From positions 930,001 through 994,000 of the forward strand of contig CAVRJN010000007.1 in NCBI GenBank assembly GCA_963721585.1: a DNA stretch of 64,000 nt, given 5' to 3'. Positions within the stretch are counted from its first letter, which is position 1. The number at the start of each line of letters is the position of its first letter. Positions 35,127 to 44,544 of the stretch are shown here, in pieces. The position numbers and the translations under genes are program-made. The notes beneath the pieces are model-generated. The model made no database searches and was not told the origin of the DNA. It saw only the letters and a program-made list of their open reading frames with translations. This stretch comes from Bog-473 sp963721585 (lineage in GTDB: Bacteria; Actinomycetota; Acidimicrobiia; Acidimicrobiales; RAAP-2).

Positions 35127-35612
35127 TCAGGAAACGGTGACGGTCACATCGGTCCCGGCGAGGGGCTGTTGCGCGTTGGAAGGTGACTTGTCTCCTGAGT
35201 AGAGTGCGACGCGGTATGCGCCGCTGCGCAGCTGGACTTGGATTGGCACCGTCGTGTCCGTTGAGGTGCCCTGACGCACCACAGTGAAGCCAGCGACGTC
35301 ACCGGGGTTTCCATTGACGAGCGGAGCAACGGTGAGGACACCCTCGTTCGCACTGGTGTCGCTGACTGCGCTCTTGGGGTAATTGACTCCCGTGACGATG
35401 ACCGAGAACCCGTCGGAGGTCTGATTCGTAGCCGATACCGAAGGCTTGACAGCGCTCTCACGGTCTTGTTGGCGCAGCTGCTGCTTTGCAACCAGCGCCA
35501 TGGGGGACACGCCCCCGGACGAGCAGGCCGAGAAACTGACTGCCACCGCTGCCGCCACGATGATTCCAAGGGACCACTTTGCTGTCGGGCCAGAGCTTCG
35601 AAATGGCTTCAT
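35127..35612 (-). CDS. Probable lipoprotein
   Basis: A 161-residue exported protein starting at ATG 35612, with GGAA nine bases upstream. The signal is basic (KPFRSSGPTAKWS), then hydrophobic (LGIIVAAAVAVSF), ending in the lipobox-like FSAC at about residue 31, so the mature protein would be lipid-anchored at Cys. The mature part contains VTGVNYPKSAVSD and ends ...LAGTDVTVTVS; it looks like a single beta-sandwich. The frame is open to 35768 but the extension is not signal-like. Confidence 0.75.
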   Translation of the reverse strand: MKPFRSSGPTAKWSLGIIVAAAVAVSFSACSSGGVSPMALVAKQQLRQQDRESAVKPSVSATNQTSDGFSVIVTGVNYPKSAVSDTSANEGVLTVAPLVNGNPGDVAGFTVVRQGTSTDTTVPIQVQLRSGAYRVALYSGDKSPSNAQQPLAGTDVTVTVS

Positions 35613-36002
35613 TTCAGACGGATTCCCCGCCGGCGGTCGCACAAAACGCCAAGATTCGGAGAAGGACGGCGGAGCCGGCGAATGACGGGGTGCCGCGTGA
35701 TCGAGGTGCCGCGTGTGGGGTTCCACAGAAGTCCTGCTAGAGAGAACAACCAAATCGACGTTGCGCAAAGGCCCAAGGACCGTGCGGTCGTTCGTTCATC
35801 CGATAGAAACGAGGTTAATCGGGAACGGAGGCCTGAGAGTTCACAGACTCCACAGGATCGACCTGCTTGACTTCACTTTGTTCACGGATTTGCAATGCGA
35901 TGCCCAGAGATTGCTCAGGTTCTCCTGACCTCCCGTCCATCACCGCTCGTCACCATGACTTCTAGGAGGAGGAGCCCGCTCTCGACGGTTCCTACAACAT
36001 CA
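35613..36002. other. Intergenic region
   Basis: No gene was recognised. A purine-rich TAGGAGGAGGAG lies at about 35962-35973, but no start codon sits at a suitable distance after it. The lipoprotein promoter should be here. Confidence 0.35.
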
Positions 36003-36170
36003 ATGACACTCTTCATGGCAAGCGTTCCCCTCATGGTCTTGGCGGTCGCGTTGGCCGTCTTGCCGCTCATCCTGATGTCACGCGCCGAACACCGCGGTCG
36101 CATAGCGGAGGCGACTTCCCGCAGTGGGATCCCCGTCTCGGGACATTCAAGCGACTCCGAGATCAGTTGA
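36003..36170 (+). CDS. Small single-helix membrane protein (tentative)
   Basis: A 55-residue frame (MTLFMASVPLMVLAVALAVL...) with one strong membrane helix and a polar tail RAEHRGRIAEATSRSGIP. The frame is open upstream to 35895, with further possible starts at 35895 and 35955. The strong purine run at about 35965 is about 30 bases before this ATG, too far for an ordinary ribosome-binding site. Function unknown. Confidence 0.4.
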   Translation: MTLFMASVPLMVLAVALAVLPLILMSRAEHRGRIAEATSRSGIPVSGHSSDSEIS

Positions 36171-36435
36171 CGACGTCCGCAACCGGTCCGTGGTGCCACG
36201 CCCGACGTCGAAGTACTGGGACACACCGGTTTGGGTCTAGGTTTGGGCGCTGTCGCTGAGCCAATGACCGCTCACCGATGAGGAACCTTTGGAGTTCATT
36301 GCGGGGCGATGTGGAGCACTTCATCGACGTAGCCGGATTGTGCGGTGACCGCGAGGCGGATGAAGAAGACTGTTTTCTCTTTATGCCTGAGTGAAATAGA
36401 GCACAACCACGACTGCGCGCTGGGTTTGGATCGTC

Positions 36436-36807
36436 ATGATGATCGGTATCGCCATCGAGTTCGGACTCGGTGCGGCGTGCTTCGTGCTCGTCCCGGCGGG
36501 ACGACCCGATCAATGGCTGCCCGCGCAGAGCAAAGGCGTGTACATCACCCACGCCCTTCTCGGGGGACTTCTGGGGGTGTGGGCGCTGGCCATCCTCATT
36601 GCCGCCCTCGGGGGGTCGAGGTTCGTGCGCCTCGGGGCGCAGATCGGCTTGACCGGGCTCGTTCTTGGCGCCGGGGGCGGCATGCTGTCCGTGTCGCACA
36701 CCTGGAGGCTGGCAGGCATGGGGTTGATGTTCGCCGGAGCACTCGTGGCCTTCTTCGGATATCTCATTCCTCTGGCTGATGGCTCGGTGCAGGAACCTCC
36801 GGGATGA
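36436..36807 (+). CDS. Four-helix membrane protein, function unknown
   Basis: A 123-residue protein with four helices: about residues 2-20, 37-60, 66-84 and 92-112. Gly-rich helices (LLGGLLGVWALAILIAALGG) and conserved-looking SHTWRLAGMGLMFAG are visible. No ribosome-binding site is clear. The frame upstream, after a TAG, reads TARWVWIV directly before the first Met, so the first helix may begin earlier and the true start may be missed. Convergent with chrA, 158 bp away. Confidence 0.6.
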   Translation: MMIGIAIEFGLGAACFVLVPAGRPDQWLPAQSKGVYITHALLGGLLGVWALAILIAALGGSRFVRLGAQIGLTGLVLGAGGGMLSVSHTWRLAGMGLMFAGALVAFFGYLIPLADGSVQEPPG

Positions 36808-36965
36808 GCTTTCAGATGGCGGGCTATGGCGACGGACAGGGCGCGTACCTCCGAGTCGCCGGGACCAGGCGCCGATCTACAGCGACTTCATCTCGGGTAG
36901 GCCAATGGCGTCGAATGGCTTCGCCACGCAGATGGGGCATTCGGTGAGCCGACCGACCACACAAC

Positions 36966-38153
36966 TCAAGCGGAGATCCCGGCCAGAGCGACGACCACGC
37001 CGATCGCTCCGGCGATGAGGAGCGAGCTCACGACGCTGCGCCGGAGCACGAAAAGCCAGAGTAACGCCCCGGCGAGCACGGGGATCTGCCACAAATGGCC
37101 GAAGGAGAGGCCGAGCGGGATGGCAGATCCGGCGATGGCGCCTATGACCGCCGGTCCTGCCCCGGTCAGGAACGACTCAACATCGCGGTTGGCTCGGATC
37201 TGGTCGAAGTGCCGGCCGCCGACCAGGACGAACGCAAACGAAGGGGCAAAAGCGATCAACGCCGCCAACAGGCCTCCGCTCATTCCCCCGGCCGCATAGC
37301 CCACCACCGCCACCGTCTGGACCACCGGCCCGGGCGTGACCTGGCCCAGTGCGACGGCGTTCAGGAATTGGGCGCCGGTCATCCAGTGGTAGGTGGTAAC
37401 AGCGTCGTGCTGCATGAGAGGCACGATGACAAAGCCACCGCCGTAGGAGAGGGCGCCGACCTTGAAGGCCACCCAGGCCAATGCCCCAAGTCCGCCCACC
37501 GCAGCGCCGTGGGTGACGATGGCTGGGAAGAGCATTCGAAACGAACCTGGTGACGCACGTGGGCCGGCTCGGCGAACCACAAGTTCGGTCACACCACAAG
37601 CCAGCAGGATGAGCACCAGGTAAGGGCCCACAGTCGCGGCGGCGGCACCGCCGAGCACCCCATAGACGACCCAACGAGTTCTCTGAGCGCGGCCCGTGCC
37701 GATCCGTTTCCAGCTGGCTGGAACAAGACTCCACGCCGCGTTCAGCGCCACCGCCGGCACCGCGGCGCCCGCCCCTGCCGCGGCGCCCAGGATCCAATCG
37801 GGGGGATGACTGGCCAGAAAGACCGCCGACAAGGCGAGGATGAGGATCAAACCCGGCACGATGAAACACAGCCCGCCCAAGACGGCCCCGGCCCGCCCCC
37901 TGAGACGCCATGCGCAATAGATGGCCAGCTGTGTCGACGCCGGCCCCGGCAGCAGGTTCGTCGTCGCGATGGCGTCCTCGAATTCCTTCGGCTCGATCCA
38001 CTGGCGCTGCTCGACGCACAGACGACGCAGCAACGCGATGTGGGTCGGAGGTCCACCGAATCCGATGCAACCCAAACGCAGCCATTCCGTGCCGATCGTT
38101 GCGAGCGCAACACGCTCCGGGCGGTCCTGCTCGACTTCCTCCTCGCCGCTCAC
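36966..38153 (-). CDS. chrA: Chromate transporter, ChrA family
   Basis: A 395-residue double-domain transporter of the CHR family that exports chromate (or takes part in sulfate-like oxyanion exchange). Each half has the CHR pattern: first LGCIGFGGPPTHIALLRR and TNLLPGPASTQLAIYCAWR; second KVGALSYGGGFVIVPLMQHD and ALGQVTPGPVVQTVAVVGY. About ten helices are expected. The start overlaps the stop of the PadR gene (ATGA at 38153), so both are one transcript under the operator at 38472-38488. Intact, with no frameshift. Confidence 0.93.
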   Translation of the reverse strand: MSGEEEVEQDRPERVALATIGTEWLRLGCIGFGGPPTHIALLRRLCVEQRQWIEPKEFEDAIATTNLLPGPASTQLAIYCAWRLRGRAGAVLGGLCFIVPGLILILALSAVFLASHPPDWILGAAAGAGAAVPAVALNAAWSLVPASWKRIGTGRAQRTRWVVYGVLGGAAAATVGPYLVLILLACGVTELVVRRAGPRASPGSFRMLFPAIVTHGAAVGGLGALAWVAFKVGALSYGGGFVIVPLMQHDAVTTYHWMTGAQFLNAVALGQVTPGPVVQTVAVVGYAAGGMSGGLLAALIAFAPSFAFVLVGGRHFDQIRANRDVESFLTGAGPAVIGAIAGSAIPLGLSFGHLWQIPVLAGALLWLFVLRRSVVSSLLIAGAIGVVVALAGISA

Positions 38154-38455
38154 AGGGTCTCGTCGCCGAGCAACTCACGCGCCAACTCCCCGAGCTGGCG
38201 CTTGGTCGACTCCAAGACCCTAAGCCCCTTGGCTGTTGCCACGTAGGAACGACGAGTTCGGCCGTCGACTACAACCTGGCTCGACCGAAGGAGACCTTCG
38301 GCTTCCATCTTGTGGAGGGTGGGATAGAGGGACCCCGAACTGATCCGGTAGCCATGCTTGGCCAGTTCCATCGCCATCCACGCTCCGTGCACCTCACCTT
38401 GGGACCCGTGATGGAGGATATGCAGCCGTACCGCTCCGCGCAGGAACTCCCGCAT
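38150..38455 (-). CDS. PadR-family transcriptional regulator
   Basis: A 101-residue winged-helix protein of the short PadR type. Family landmarks: FLRGAVRLHILHHG, HGAWMAMELAKHGYRISSGSLYPTLHKMEAEGLL, and RRSYVATAKGLRVLE. The C-terminal dimerisation helix is short. It is coupled to chrA, as are chromate-responsive PadR regulators in other bacteria. A palindrome lies 17-33 bp upstream of its ATG, so autorepression of the padR-chrA unit is likely. Confidence 0.9.
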   Translation of the reverse strand: MREFLRGAVRLHILHHGSQGEVHGAWMAMELAKHGYRISSGSLYPTLHKMEAEGLLRSSQVVVDGRTRRSYVATAKGLRVLESTKRQLGELARELLGDETL

Positions 38456-38471
38456 AGCTCTAAGCTACCCA

Positions 38472-38488
38472 ATATCGGTTCGCGATAT
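38472..38488. promoter_or_regulatory. Probable PadR operator
   Basis: ATATCG (38472-38477), a 5-bp spacer, CGATAT (38483-38488): a perfect inverted repeat immediately upstream of the padR-chrA unit. The ATATCG/CGATAT halves are of the AT-rich palindrome type bound by PadR regulators. Confidence 0.65.
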
Positions 38489-38804
38489 CGATTTTCGACA
38501 TACCCGCTCTGTCGCCACGTCGCGGTGATTGGCGCCGGCCTCGAGTTCGTGTCCAGCTGACGCTCGCAATCCAGGTATCCGAAACCTGCACTGGAGTCCG
38601 TCTCGTCGTGAAGGGAGCCGGCCGGAGACTCAGCATTACGGGCTAGGCCGAGCCGGATCCACCCGCCCGATGCGGTCCTCGCACGCGACCCATCGACCGG
38701 CGTCTGGACTGTCGATCGACACACAAAAGGTCGGGTCAGGCCCGGATGTGCGCCCGATCAAACTGCCCGTTGTCGGCGAGTGCCTTCCGCGGCAGACTTG
38801 GCAT
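38489..38804. other. Intergenic region between PadR and dioxygenase
   Basis: Divergent promoters are expected here. Nothing else was recognised. The downstream dioxygenase frame stays open through part of this stretch but the sequence before about 38805 is not protein-like. Confidence 0.35.
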
Positions 38805-39650
38805 GTGCTCACCCGCTCGTCCGGATATCTCGTACCCCGCGCTGACGACGTCCCATCCGCTTCAAAGGACCTCGAACATGATGGGTACACGGTGCTCAAG
38901 GACGTCTTTGCACCTCTCGAATTGGGACCCCTCCGTGCGGACGTTCAACGAGTTTTTGCCGAGTTCCCGCCTGACGTGCGAGATCCCGCCGACGACGTCG
39001 AGCAGATGGCCCCGTTCCGCTACGAGATGCTCAACCGCAGTGCTCCCGTCCAAAGCGCTATCGGCCATCCGCGCATCCTCCGGACCATCGAGCCTCTCCT
39101 TGGGGAAGATTGCCACGTCATCTCCAACACGGCGTGGTGGCAACCACCGGGAAACAACGAGCACTTAGGGCGCTTCTGGCACATCGACTCCGGGCCTCAC
39201 GTCCCCCGAGACCCCGAGATCCCGTGGGACCCGCGCATCCCCTACCCGATCTTCGTCATCGCCGCGCATATCTTTCTAGAAGACTGCCCGCTCGAAGCGG
39301 GCCCTACAGCCGTTATACCTCGAAGCCACACGTCCGGACGGCCCCCACCGTTCGACCGGTTGGCTGACTGCGACCTGCAATGGGGAGGCCACCGTGCACA
39401 CCCACTCGTGGCGCAAGCAGGTGACGTTGCGCTCTTTGTCTCCGACATCTGGCACTCGCGGTTGCCGCCCGGCGACAATGATCCCGGACGGGTGTTCATC
39501 CAATGCCACTACGGGCGCCGTGACATTGCCCAGCGCATCCGCCCGACATCCTCGGTGAATCATCTCAGCGAGGAGGCGCTGGCCCGCGCAAAGACGCCAC
39601 GAGAGCAGACACTCGCGGGCCGCCACCAGCCGAGCTTCTACGACGGTTGA
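38805..39650 (+). CDS. Phytanoyl-CoA dioxygenase (PhyH) family oxygenase
   Basis: About 281 residues from GTG 38805 (VLTRSSGYLVPRADDVPS), the start chosen because it just precedes conserved sequence (DLEHDGYTVLKDVFAPLELG). Fe(II) ligands: H and D of FWHIDSGPH and a distal His in SDIWHSRLPPGD; R of GRVFIQCHYGRR would bind 2-oxoglutarate. This is the PhyH pattern; substrates of the family are diverse (fatty acyl-CoA, ectoine, small acids). A second PhyH gene is at 42125-43002. The frame is open further upstream to 38529 with an ATG at 38670. Confidence 0.8.
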   Translation: MLTRSSGYLVPRADDVPSASKDLEHDGYTVLKDVFAPLELGPLRADVQRVFAEFPPDVRDPADDVEQMAPFRYEMLNRSAPVQSAIGHPRILRTIEPLLGEDCHVISNTAWWQPPGNNEHLGRFWHIDSGPHVPRDPEIPWDPRIPYPIFVIAAHIFLEDCPLEAGPTAVIPRSHTSGRPPPFDRLADCDLQWGGHRAHPLVAQAGDVALFVSDIWHSRLPPGDNDPGRVFIQCHYGRRDIAQRIRPTSSVNHLSEEALARAKTPREQTLAGRHQPSFYDG

Positions 39651-39793
39651 ACCGGTTTAACACCTCTGGAGTGGCGACTGTGCTCAACAACATCGACGCC
39701 AAGCTCACCACGGCCGCCATCACGAAGTTGAACCTCGACGTCAACTCGCAGCAGGAGCAGCCGGCTGCGGTGGCGCAGACTTGGGTCAGCTGA
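39647..39793 (+). pseudogene. C-terminal relic of an osmoprotectant-binding protein (OpuAC type)
   Basis: The stretch encodes about 48 residues up to TGA 39791-39793: SGVATVLNNIDAKLTTAAI then TKLNLDVNSQQ and PAAVAQTWVS. This closely resembles the last 40 residues of glycine-betaine/choline-type ABC substrate-binding proteins, which end with a LTT...LN..V......VA..WL pattern. Nothing upstream continues it: the preceding 850 bp is the PhyH gene in another frame. It therefore looks like the tail of a binding-protein gene whose front was lost, marking a recombination or deletion boundary near 39650. Confidence 0.55.
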
Positions 39794-39825
39794 GTCGCTG
39801 GCGGCGCTGATCGTCCGATCCGGCC

Positions 39826-40647
39826 TCAGGAGTCCGCCGGGCTGCCCGGCGTCGGAGCGAGGACAGGTGCCGGGACACGCATCGCCGGCGCTTCGGTCCC
39901 GCCGTCGACATCGAACACCTTCCCCGTGACCCAGGACGAGGCCTCGGAGACGAGATAGAGGACGGCACAGGCGATGTCCTCGGGCTCCCCCGGCCGGCCC
40001 ATCGGGGTGCCGTCGAGAAACTGCCGGCGCAGGGTGTCGTCCGTGAGGACAATGTCGAGCGAGCGCGTCGCGACGCCGCCGACGTCGATGGCGTTGACCC
40101 GCACCCGCGGGGCCAACTCCGGCGCGATGTTGCGCGTCATGCGATCGAGCGCTGCCTTGGCGGCGCCGTAGCCCACGAACATCGTCTGGGTCATGCTGGC
40201 CGAACGCGACGAGATGTTGACCACTGCGCCTCCGCCCACGGTGTCGACCATCTGCCGCGCCGCCAACTTGGTGAGCGTCAACGGCGCCGTCACGTTGAAG
40301 GCGAAGCTCCGGGCCATGAAGCCCTCGCTCGTCTCCATGGCGGCCCGGGGCATGGCCCCACCGGCGTTGTTGACCAAGATATCGAGCCGGCCGAACTCCT
40401 CGACCGTCCGGGCCACCAGGTGTTCGCACGCGGTGGCGTCTAGGACGTCGGTGGGAACGACGAGGGCCTGGCGCCCAAGGGATCGGATCCGCGCCGCCAC
40501 CTCCTGGAGATCGGACTCCGTCCGGGCCGCCACTGCGACGTCTGCGCCGGCCTCGGCCAACCCGATGGCGATCCCCCGACCGATGCCGAGTCCGGCGCCA
40601 GTGACGATTGCCACCTTCCCGGCGACGGAGAAGCGGTCGAGGATCAT
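39826..40647 (-). CDS. Short-chain dehydrogenase/reductase
   Basis: A 273-residue SDR oxidoreductase starting at ATG 40647, overlapping the stop of the upstream gene (ATGA). Cofactor motif TGAGLGIGRG at about residues 16-25, NNAGG, catalytic Ser in NISSRSASM, and Y-x3-K in YGAAKAAL. Arg pair in AARTES suggests NADP(H). Ends with the family tail GKVFDVDGG plus a Pro-rich extension. The longer frame to 40905 overlaps the upstream gene and is not used. Confidence 0.92.
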   Translation of the reverse strand: MILDRFSVAGKVAIVTGAGLGIGRGIAIGLAEAGADVAVAARTESDLQEVAARIRSLGRQALVVPTDVLDATACEHLVARTVEEFGRLDILVNNAGGAMPRAAMETSEGFMARSFAFNVTAPLTLTKLAARQMVDTVGGGAVVNISSRSASMTQTMFVGYGAAKAALDRMTRNIAPELAPRVRVNAIDVGGVATRSLDIVLTDDTLRRQFLDGTPMGRPGEPEDIACAVLYLVSEASSWVTGKVFDVDGGTEAPAMRVPAPVLAPTPGSPADS

Positions 40648-41721
40648 GCCCGCCTGTCCCGATGCAAGGCCGGAGCAGCCCGGCCGGCCACCAAGGGCAT
40701 CTCCAGGTAGGTGAGCAGGCCCGGCTCGGCTCGGCAGACGTAGGGGATGGCGTTGACGCAGTGCATGGCCGTGGCGACGACGCCGGGATTGCGGATGAGG
40801 CCGGCTTCCACCGTCTCGGGGTGCAACTTCTTGAAGGTGGTGAGGCAGCTGGGATCGCCCGTGATCTCGACCTCGAAGCGTTCCCCTTCGGGCCCGAAGT
40901 TCCATGCGGGGTCGAGGTGCTCCTCCCCCATCAGCCAGTTGACCGTGGCGGTCACCACAGGAGTACCGTCGACGGTGGCTTCCCAGGTGAACCGCTGCGC
41001 CGCCACCGTGCCGGGTTCGATGGGGCCGATCGGTGAGTCGATGGGGGCCGTGGCCACCGCCATCTCGTGAGTGGTCTTGAGCTGTGCCTCGACGTCAAAG
41101 CCCATCTCGTCTGCGACCATGAATATCGACTGGCGGAACCCGCCACCGAGCGCATCGATCATGACGCTGGCCCGGGCTTCCTCGGGGGTCTTGCCGAACA
41201 GCATCCAGTCGCGCACGACGTCGGGGGCGCCGTAGGTGCGGATATCGGAGTACTCCTCCGCCCGCACGTGGGTCACCGAGCCTGACAGCGCAGAGATCAT
41301 AAGGGGAAAGCGCTCCGTGATCCCTCCGGGGTTGATACCGGTACCGTGCAGCGTGACGCCCGCCTTCTTGGCGATGGCATCGAACTTCTGACGCTCCTCG
41401 GGCGGCGGGTAGAACCAGCCCAGCGGCGAGACGACGTTCTTACCGGACTCCAGGATGGCGGTCACCACCGCCGGATCGGCGAAGATCGGGCTGTAGAGGA
41501 CGCAGTCGGCCTCGGTGGCGAGGAGCGCGTCGACATCGACCGGTCGCTGTCACGCCGAGGTCCTCCCGGCCCAGCAGCGCCCCGAGGTCCGTACCTTCCT
41601 TGTCCGGACTGTGGACCCACGCTCCCGCCAGCTCGAGATCGGGGTGGGCCAGGACCCCCTCCATGGCGGCGCGGCCCACGCCGCCGGTAGCCCACTGGAT
41701 CACGCGAAAGCCCACTGGCAC
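40644..41721 (-). CDS. Diaminopentanoate-dehydrogenase-like NAD(P)-dependent enzyme (one frameshift)
   Basis: About 358 residues in two frames. GTG 41721, with AAAGGA five bases upstream, starts VPVGFRVIQWATGGVGRAAM, a Rossmann fold with G-x-x-G-x-x-G variant. The first frame runs to about 41545 (LGVTATG), then shifts to DVDALLATEADCVLYSPIF and carries on to TAILESGKNVVSPLGW. C-terminal domain motifs such as GTGINPGGITERFPLM and GEEHLDPAWNFG match the DAP-dehydrogenase / dihydrodipicolinate-reductase-like group. The substrate is unknown. Confidence 0.75.
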
Positions 41722-41867
41722 CGTCCTTTGCTCGCTGGATCGGAGACGTCGGGAATGATGCCACCTCCGTGGCGGCGGCACCTGCGTGGGATCGACTCCT
41801 GGCCGTCGGCTCCCCAGGGTGTGACGCGGCGGTCCCTGTCGCCCTGGGCGCTCATGCCCGGCCCCAG

Positions 41868-42128
41868 TCAGGCCTTTCCGACCAGGACGCCGAGGAGCAC
41901 CTCGGCCGCGGAGTGCTCGACATCGCAGGTCGCGGTGACGAGCACCACCCCGTTCTTCTCGGCCAGCAGCCGGAGACGCGCCACACTCTCCTGCGCCAAC
42001 GGCTGCGCCAACTCCGCTCGGTAGCGGCGGGCGAACTCATCGAACTTCACAGGATCGTGCCCGTACCAGCGCCGGAGCTCGGTGCTCGGCGCCACCACCT
42101 TGACCCGGGGGATACGGCGATCGGTCAC
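41868..42128 (-). CDS. Short DUF488-family protein
   Basis: An 86-residue protein starting at GTG 42128, overlapping the PhyH gene stop (GTGA). It has only the C-terminal half of the DUF488 family, with the signature ELRRWYGHDPVKFDEFARRY and VLVTATCDVEHSAAEVLLG. Normal DUF488 proteins are 110-150 residues and carry an N-terminal segment with an SNPW-type motif not seen here. It may be a natural short form or a truncation. Confidence 0.75.
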   Translation of the reverse strand: MTDRRIPRVKVVAPSTELRRWYGHDPVKFDEFARRYRAELAQPLAQESVARLRLLAEKNGVVLVTATCDVEHSAAEVLLGVLVGKA

Positions 42129-43002
42129 TCCACCGCGTCCCGGTAGGGAGCCAGATCGATCCCGGGGTAGCGAGCGGCGACACCCGCGAGCGTCTCGTCG
42201 CACCAATAGGGGTCCCCGGGCCGAGGGAAGCCGAACAGGTCGCGCTCTCGCACACTGCACTGCGGAATGAACCTGGCCCAGCGCTCGGGCGATTGCTTGG
42301 GCCATGCCATCTTGCCGCCCCAGGTCGTACCCCGAACCTGAAAATCGGCGAGGACGGAGAAGCGGGATCGGCCGGAGCCGGTCATTTCCGAGCCACGATG
42401 CAAAATGTCGGTCCGGTAGAGGAGGAGGCTTCCGGCCGGCCCCGTGCATGCCACCTCGGCATCGGCGCAGCGATCCGAACGGCATGTACAACGGCGTGTA
42501 GGGCACGTCCTTCCCGTCCTCGTAAGGAACGATCAGCGTGGGCCCGTCTTCCTCTGTGACGTCGGACAAGAAGACGAAGGTCGTCAACTGCTGGTATCGG
42601 GACCCCGGACGCGGCACCACCAGGCTGTGGCTCCCGTAGTCCCGGTGCAACGGTTGGTCGTAGTTGACCGCTCCGGCGTACTTCGCCCAGAGCTCCACCT
42701 TGTAGAGGTGCAGCTCTGTCGTCTCCAGGTAGCGCTCGGCCACGTCCACCAGGTCGGGATGCACGGCCAACCGGTTGAGATCCCAGGAGCGGTACGGAAA
42801 CTCCTCCACTCCGGCAAACTGGCTCGCCGCGTAGCGGGCATAGGCATCGGGATCCGCGAAGTAGTCCTGTGGACGCGGGAAGTGCAGCCAGAGCGCCTCT
42901 CGGGCAGCGGCTCAGTTCGGCGTCGCTCAGGAACCCCTCCATGAGCGAGAACCCGCGCTCGCGCACCTCGGCGAGGGTGGCGTCGGAGACCCGCATCAGC
43001 AT
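42125..43002 (-). CDS. Second PhyH-family dioxygenase (two frameshifts)
   Basis: About 292 residues if two shifts are ignored. First frame from ATG 43002 (MLMRVSDATLAEVRERGFSL) to about 42905; second frame VEEFPYRSWDLNRLAVHP through LHRDYGSHSLVVPR (iron ligands H and D of HRD) to FGSL at about 42465; third frame ACTGPAGSLLLYRTDILHRG (distal His) to the stop at 42125. AAGGT lies four bases before the ATG. Conserved sequence continues across both breaks. Co-transcribed with the DUF488 gene. Substrate unknown. Confidence 0.75.
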
Positions 43003-43061
43003 GGGACCTTAGGTCAGCCGGCCCCGGTCAGGCGCCCCTCCACGCGCCTACGCTCCAGCCA

Positions 43062-44245
43062 ATGCGCGCGGTGGTGTTCGACATGGCCGATCCCGAGTTC
43101 CCGGCCTCTTTGGCCGAGATCCCCGAGCCCCGACTTCCCGGGCCGTCGTGGGCCCGGGTCGCGGTCACGACCGGCGGAATCTGCGGGAGTGACCTGCACC
43201 TGTTCGCACACAACACCGGTCCCTCGCCCACCCTGGCCTCCATCGGGACGTTCCCCTTCGTGCTCGGTCACGAGACGGCCGGGCGGGTCGTCGAGGCCGG
43301 ACCCAACAGCTCCGTTGCGGTCGGGACGAGAGTGGTCATCGACCCCTGCATCCCGTGTCTCCCCCGTGGCATCGACCCGCCCTGTGCCAACTGCGCCCGC
43401 GGCTGGACCTCGTCCTGCCTCAACCTCGACAGCCGCATCGTCAGCTCGGGTCGGTCACTCGGGTACACCATGGATCTCGGCGGGGGGTGGGCCGACAGCG
43501 TGCTGGCGCACGACTCCATGCTCCACCCGGTGCCCGAGGCCATCGAGGATCGCGGCGCCAGCCTCTATGAGCCCCTCTCCATCGCCTGTCACGGCCTCAT
43601 GCGAGCCACGCCCATCGACGGCGAGCCTGTGTTGATCGTCGGCGCCGGCATCATCGGCCTTGGCCTCCCTCGCCGCGCTACGCGGGCTCTTTCCGCTCTG
43701 TCCGGTCACGGTCCTGGCCCGCCATCGGCACCAAGGTGAGGCGGCCCTCGCTTGCGGGGCGGACCACATCGTGTACTCCGATCCGGACAACGGCCACTGG
43801 GAGGAACTGGCGTCCTTGAGCGGCGCACGCGTCGTCGGTCGCAAGCGCCACCAGATGCTGATGGGCGGGTTCCCCTACGTCATTGAGGCGGTCGGGATCG
43901 CCGGTTTCCGTCACAGAGGCGCTCCGCGCGGTCGCCCATCGGGGCAGCGTCCTCCTTCTGGGCGCGGCCGGGATCAGCGAGGTCGATCTCACGCCGATCT
44001 GGTACAAGGAGGCCGCATTGATCGGCTCCATCGACCACACCGTCGATGCGCACTCGGCTCCGGGGCTGGCGGGCGCGCCCGACCGGCACTCCGTTGACCG
44101 GGCGCTCGACGTGCTCGCTGCGGGTCTGCTGCCACATGCTGTGGTCGTGACACACGAATTCGGGCTCGAGGACTACCGGGAGGCCATCGGGACGGCCATC
44201 GACCGGAACACGTCCCACGCCATCAAGGTCGTCTTCCGGCCCTGA
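43062..44245 (+). CDS. Zinc-dependent alcohol dehydrogenase (MDR), two frameshifts
   Basis: A medium-chain dehydrogenase of about 394 residues. Catalytic zinc ligands: C of GGICGSDLH and H-E of VLGHETAGR. Structural zinc Cys cluster: CIPCLPRGIDPPCANCARG and SSCLN. Cofactor motif VGAGIIGLG at about residue 195. Breaks at about 43665 and 43905 are bridged by frames reading SLAALRGLFPLCPVTVLAR and SVTEALRAVAHRGSVLLLG. The chain ends DYREAIGTAIDRN then KVVFRP. It is the only rightward gene of this catabolic-looking group. Confidence 0.8.
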
Positions 44246-44311
44246 AGGCCGGTGGGGCGACGAAGCCGTCCGGTAAAGAAGTGGCGGTGCGTCGGGACGC
44301 CAGGTCCACTG

Positions 44312-44338
44312 AGCCCCGGAGCCACCTGCTCCGGGGCT
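44312..44338 (+). terminator. GC-rich hairpin after alcohol dehydrogenase
   Basis: AGCCCCGGAG, a 7-base loop, CTCCGGGGCT: perfect 10-bp arms, 66 bp past the dehydrogenase stop. No T-run follows, so termination is inferred from position and stem strength. The rest of 44246-44544 holds no clear gene. Confidence 0.6.
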
Positions 44339-44544
44339 GCGCGGCCGCCGCCGTCTCCCTCCTGAGCACGCCGCCCTGTCCCGATAAGAGCGAGGTGGAG
44401 CCGCCAGGCGCGGTCACCTTCGTGAATCTGGTCCTTTTGGCTCATGCGCGATCGGGTGGCCATCGGTCAGCCTGACAAGGGAAGACCTGCACACCGGCGT
44501 GACACCGATTGCCGCGCCGCTCCTGTTCCTGGGGGAGGAATCGG

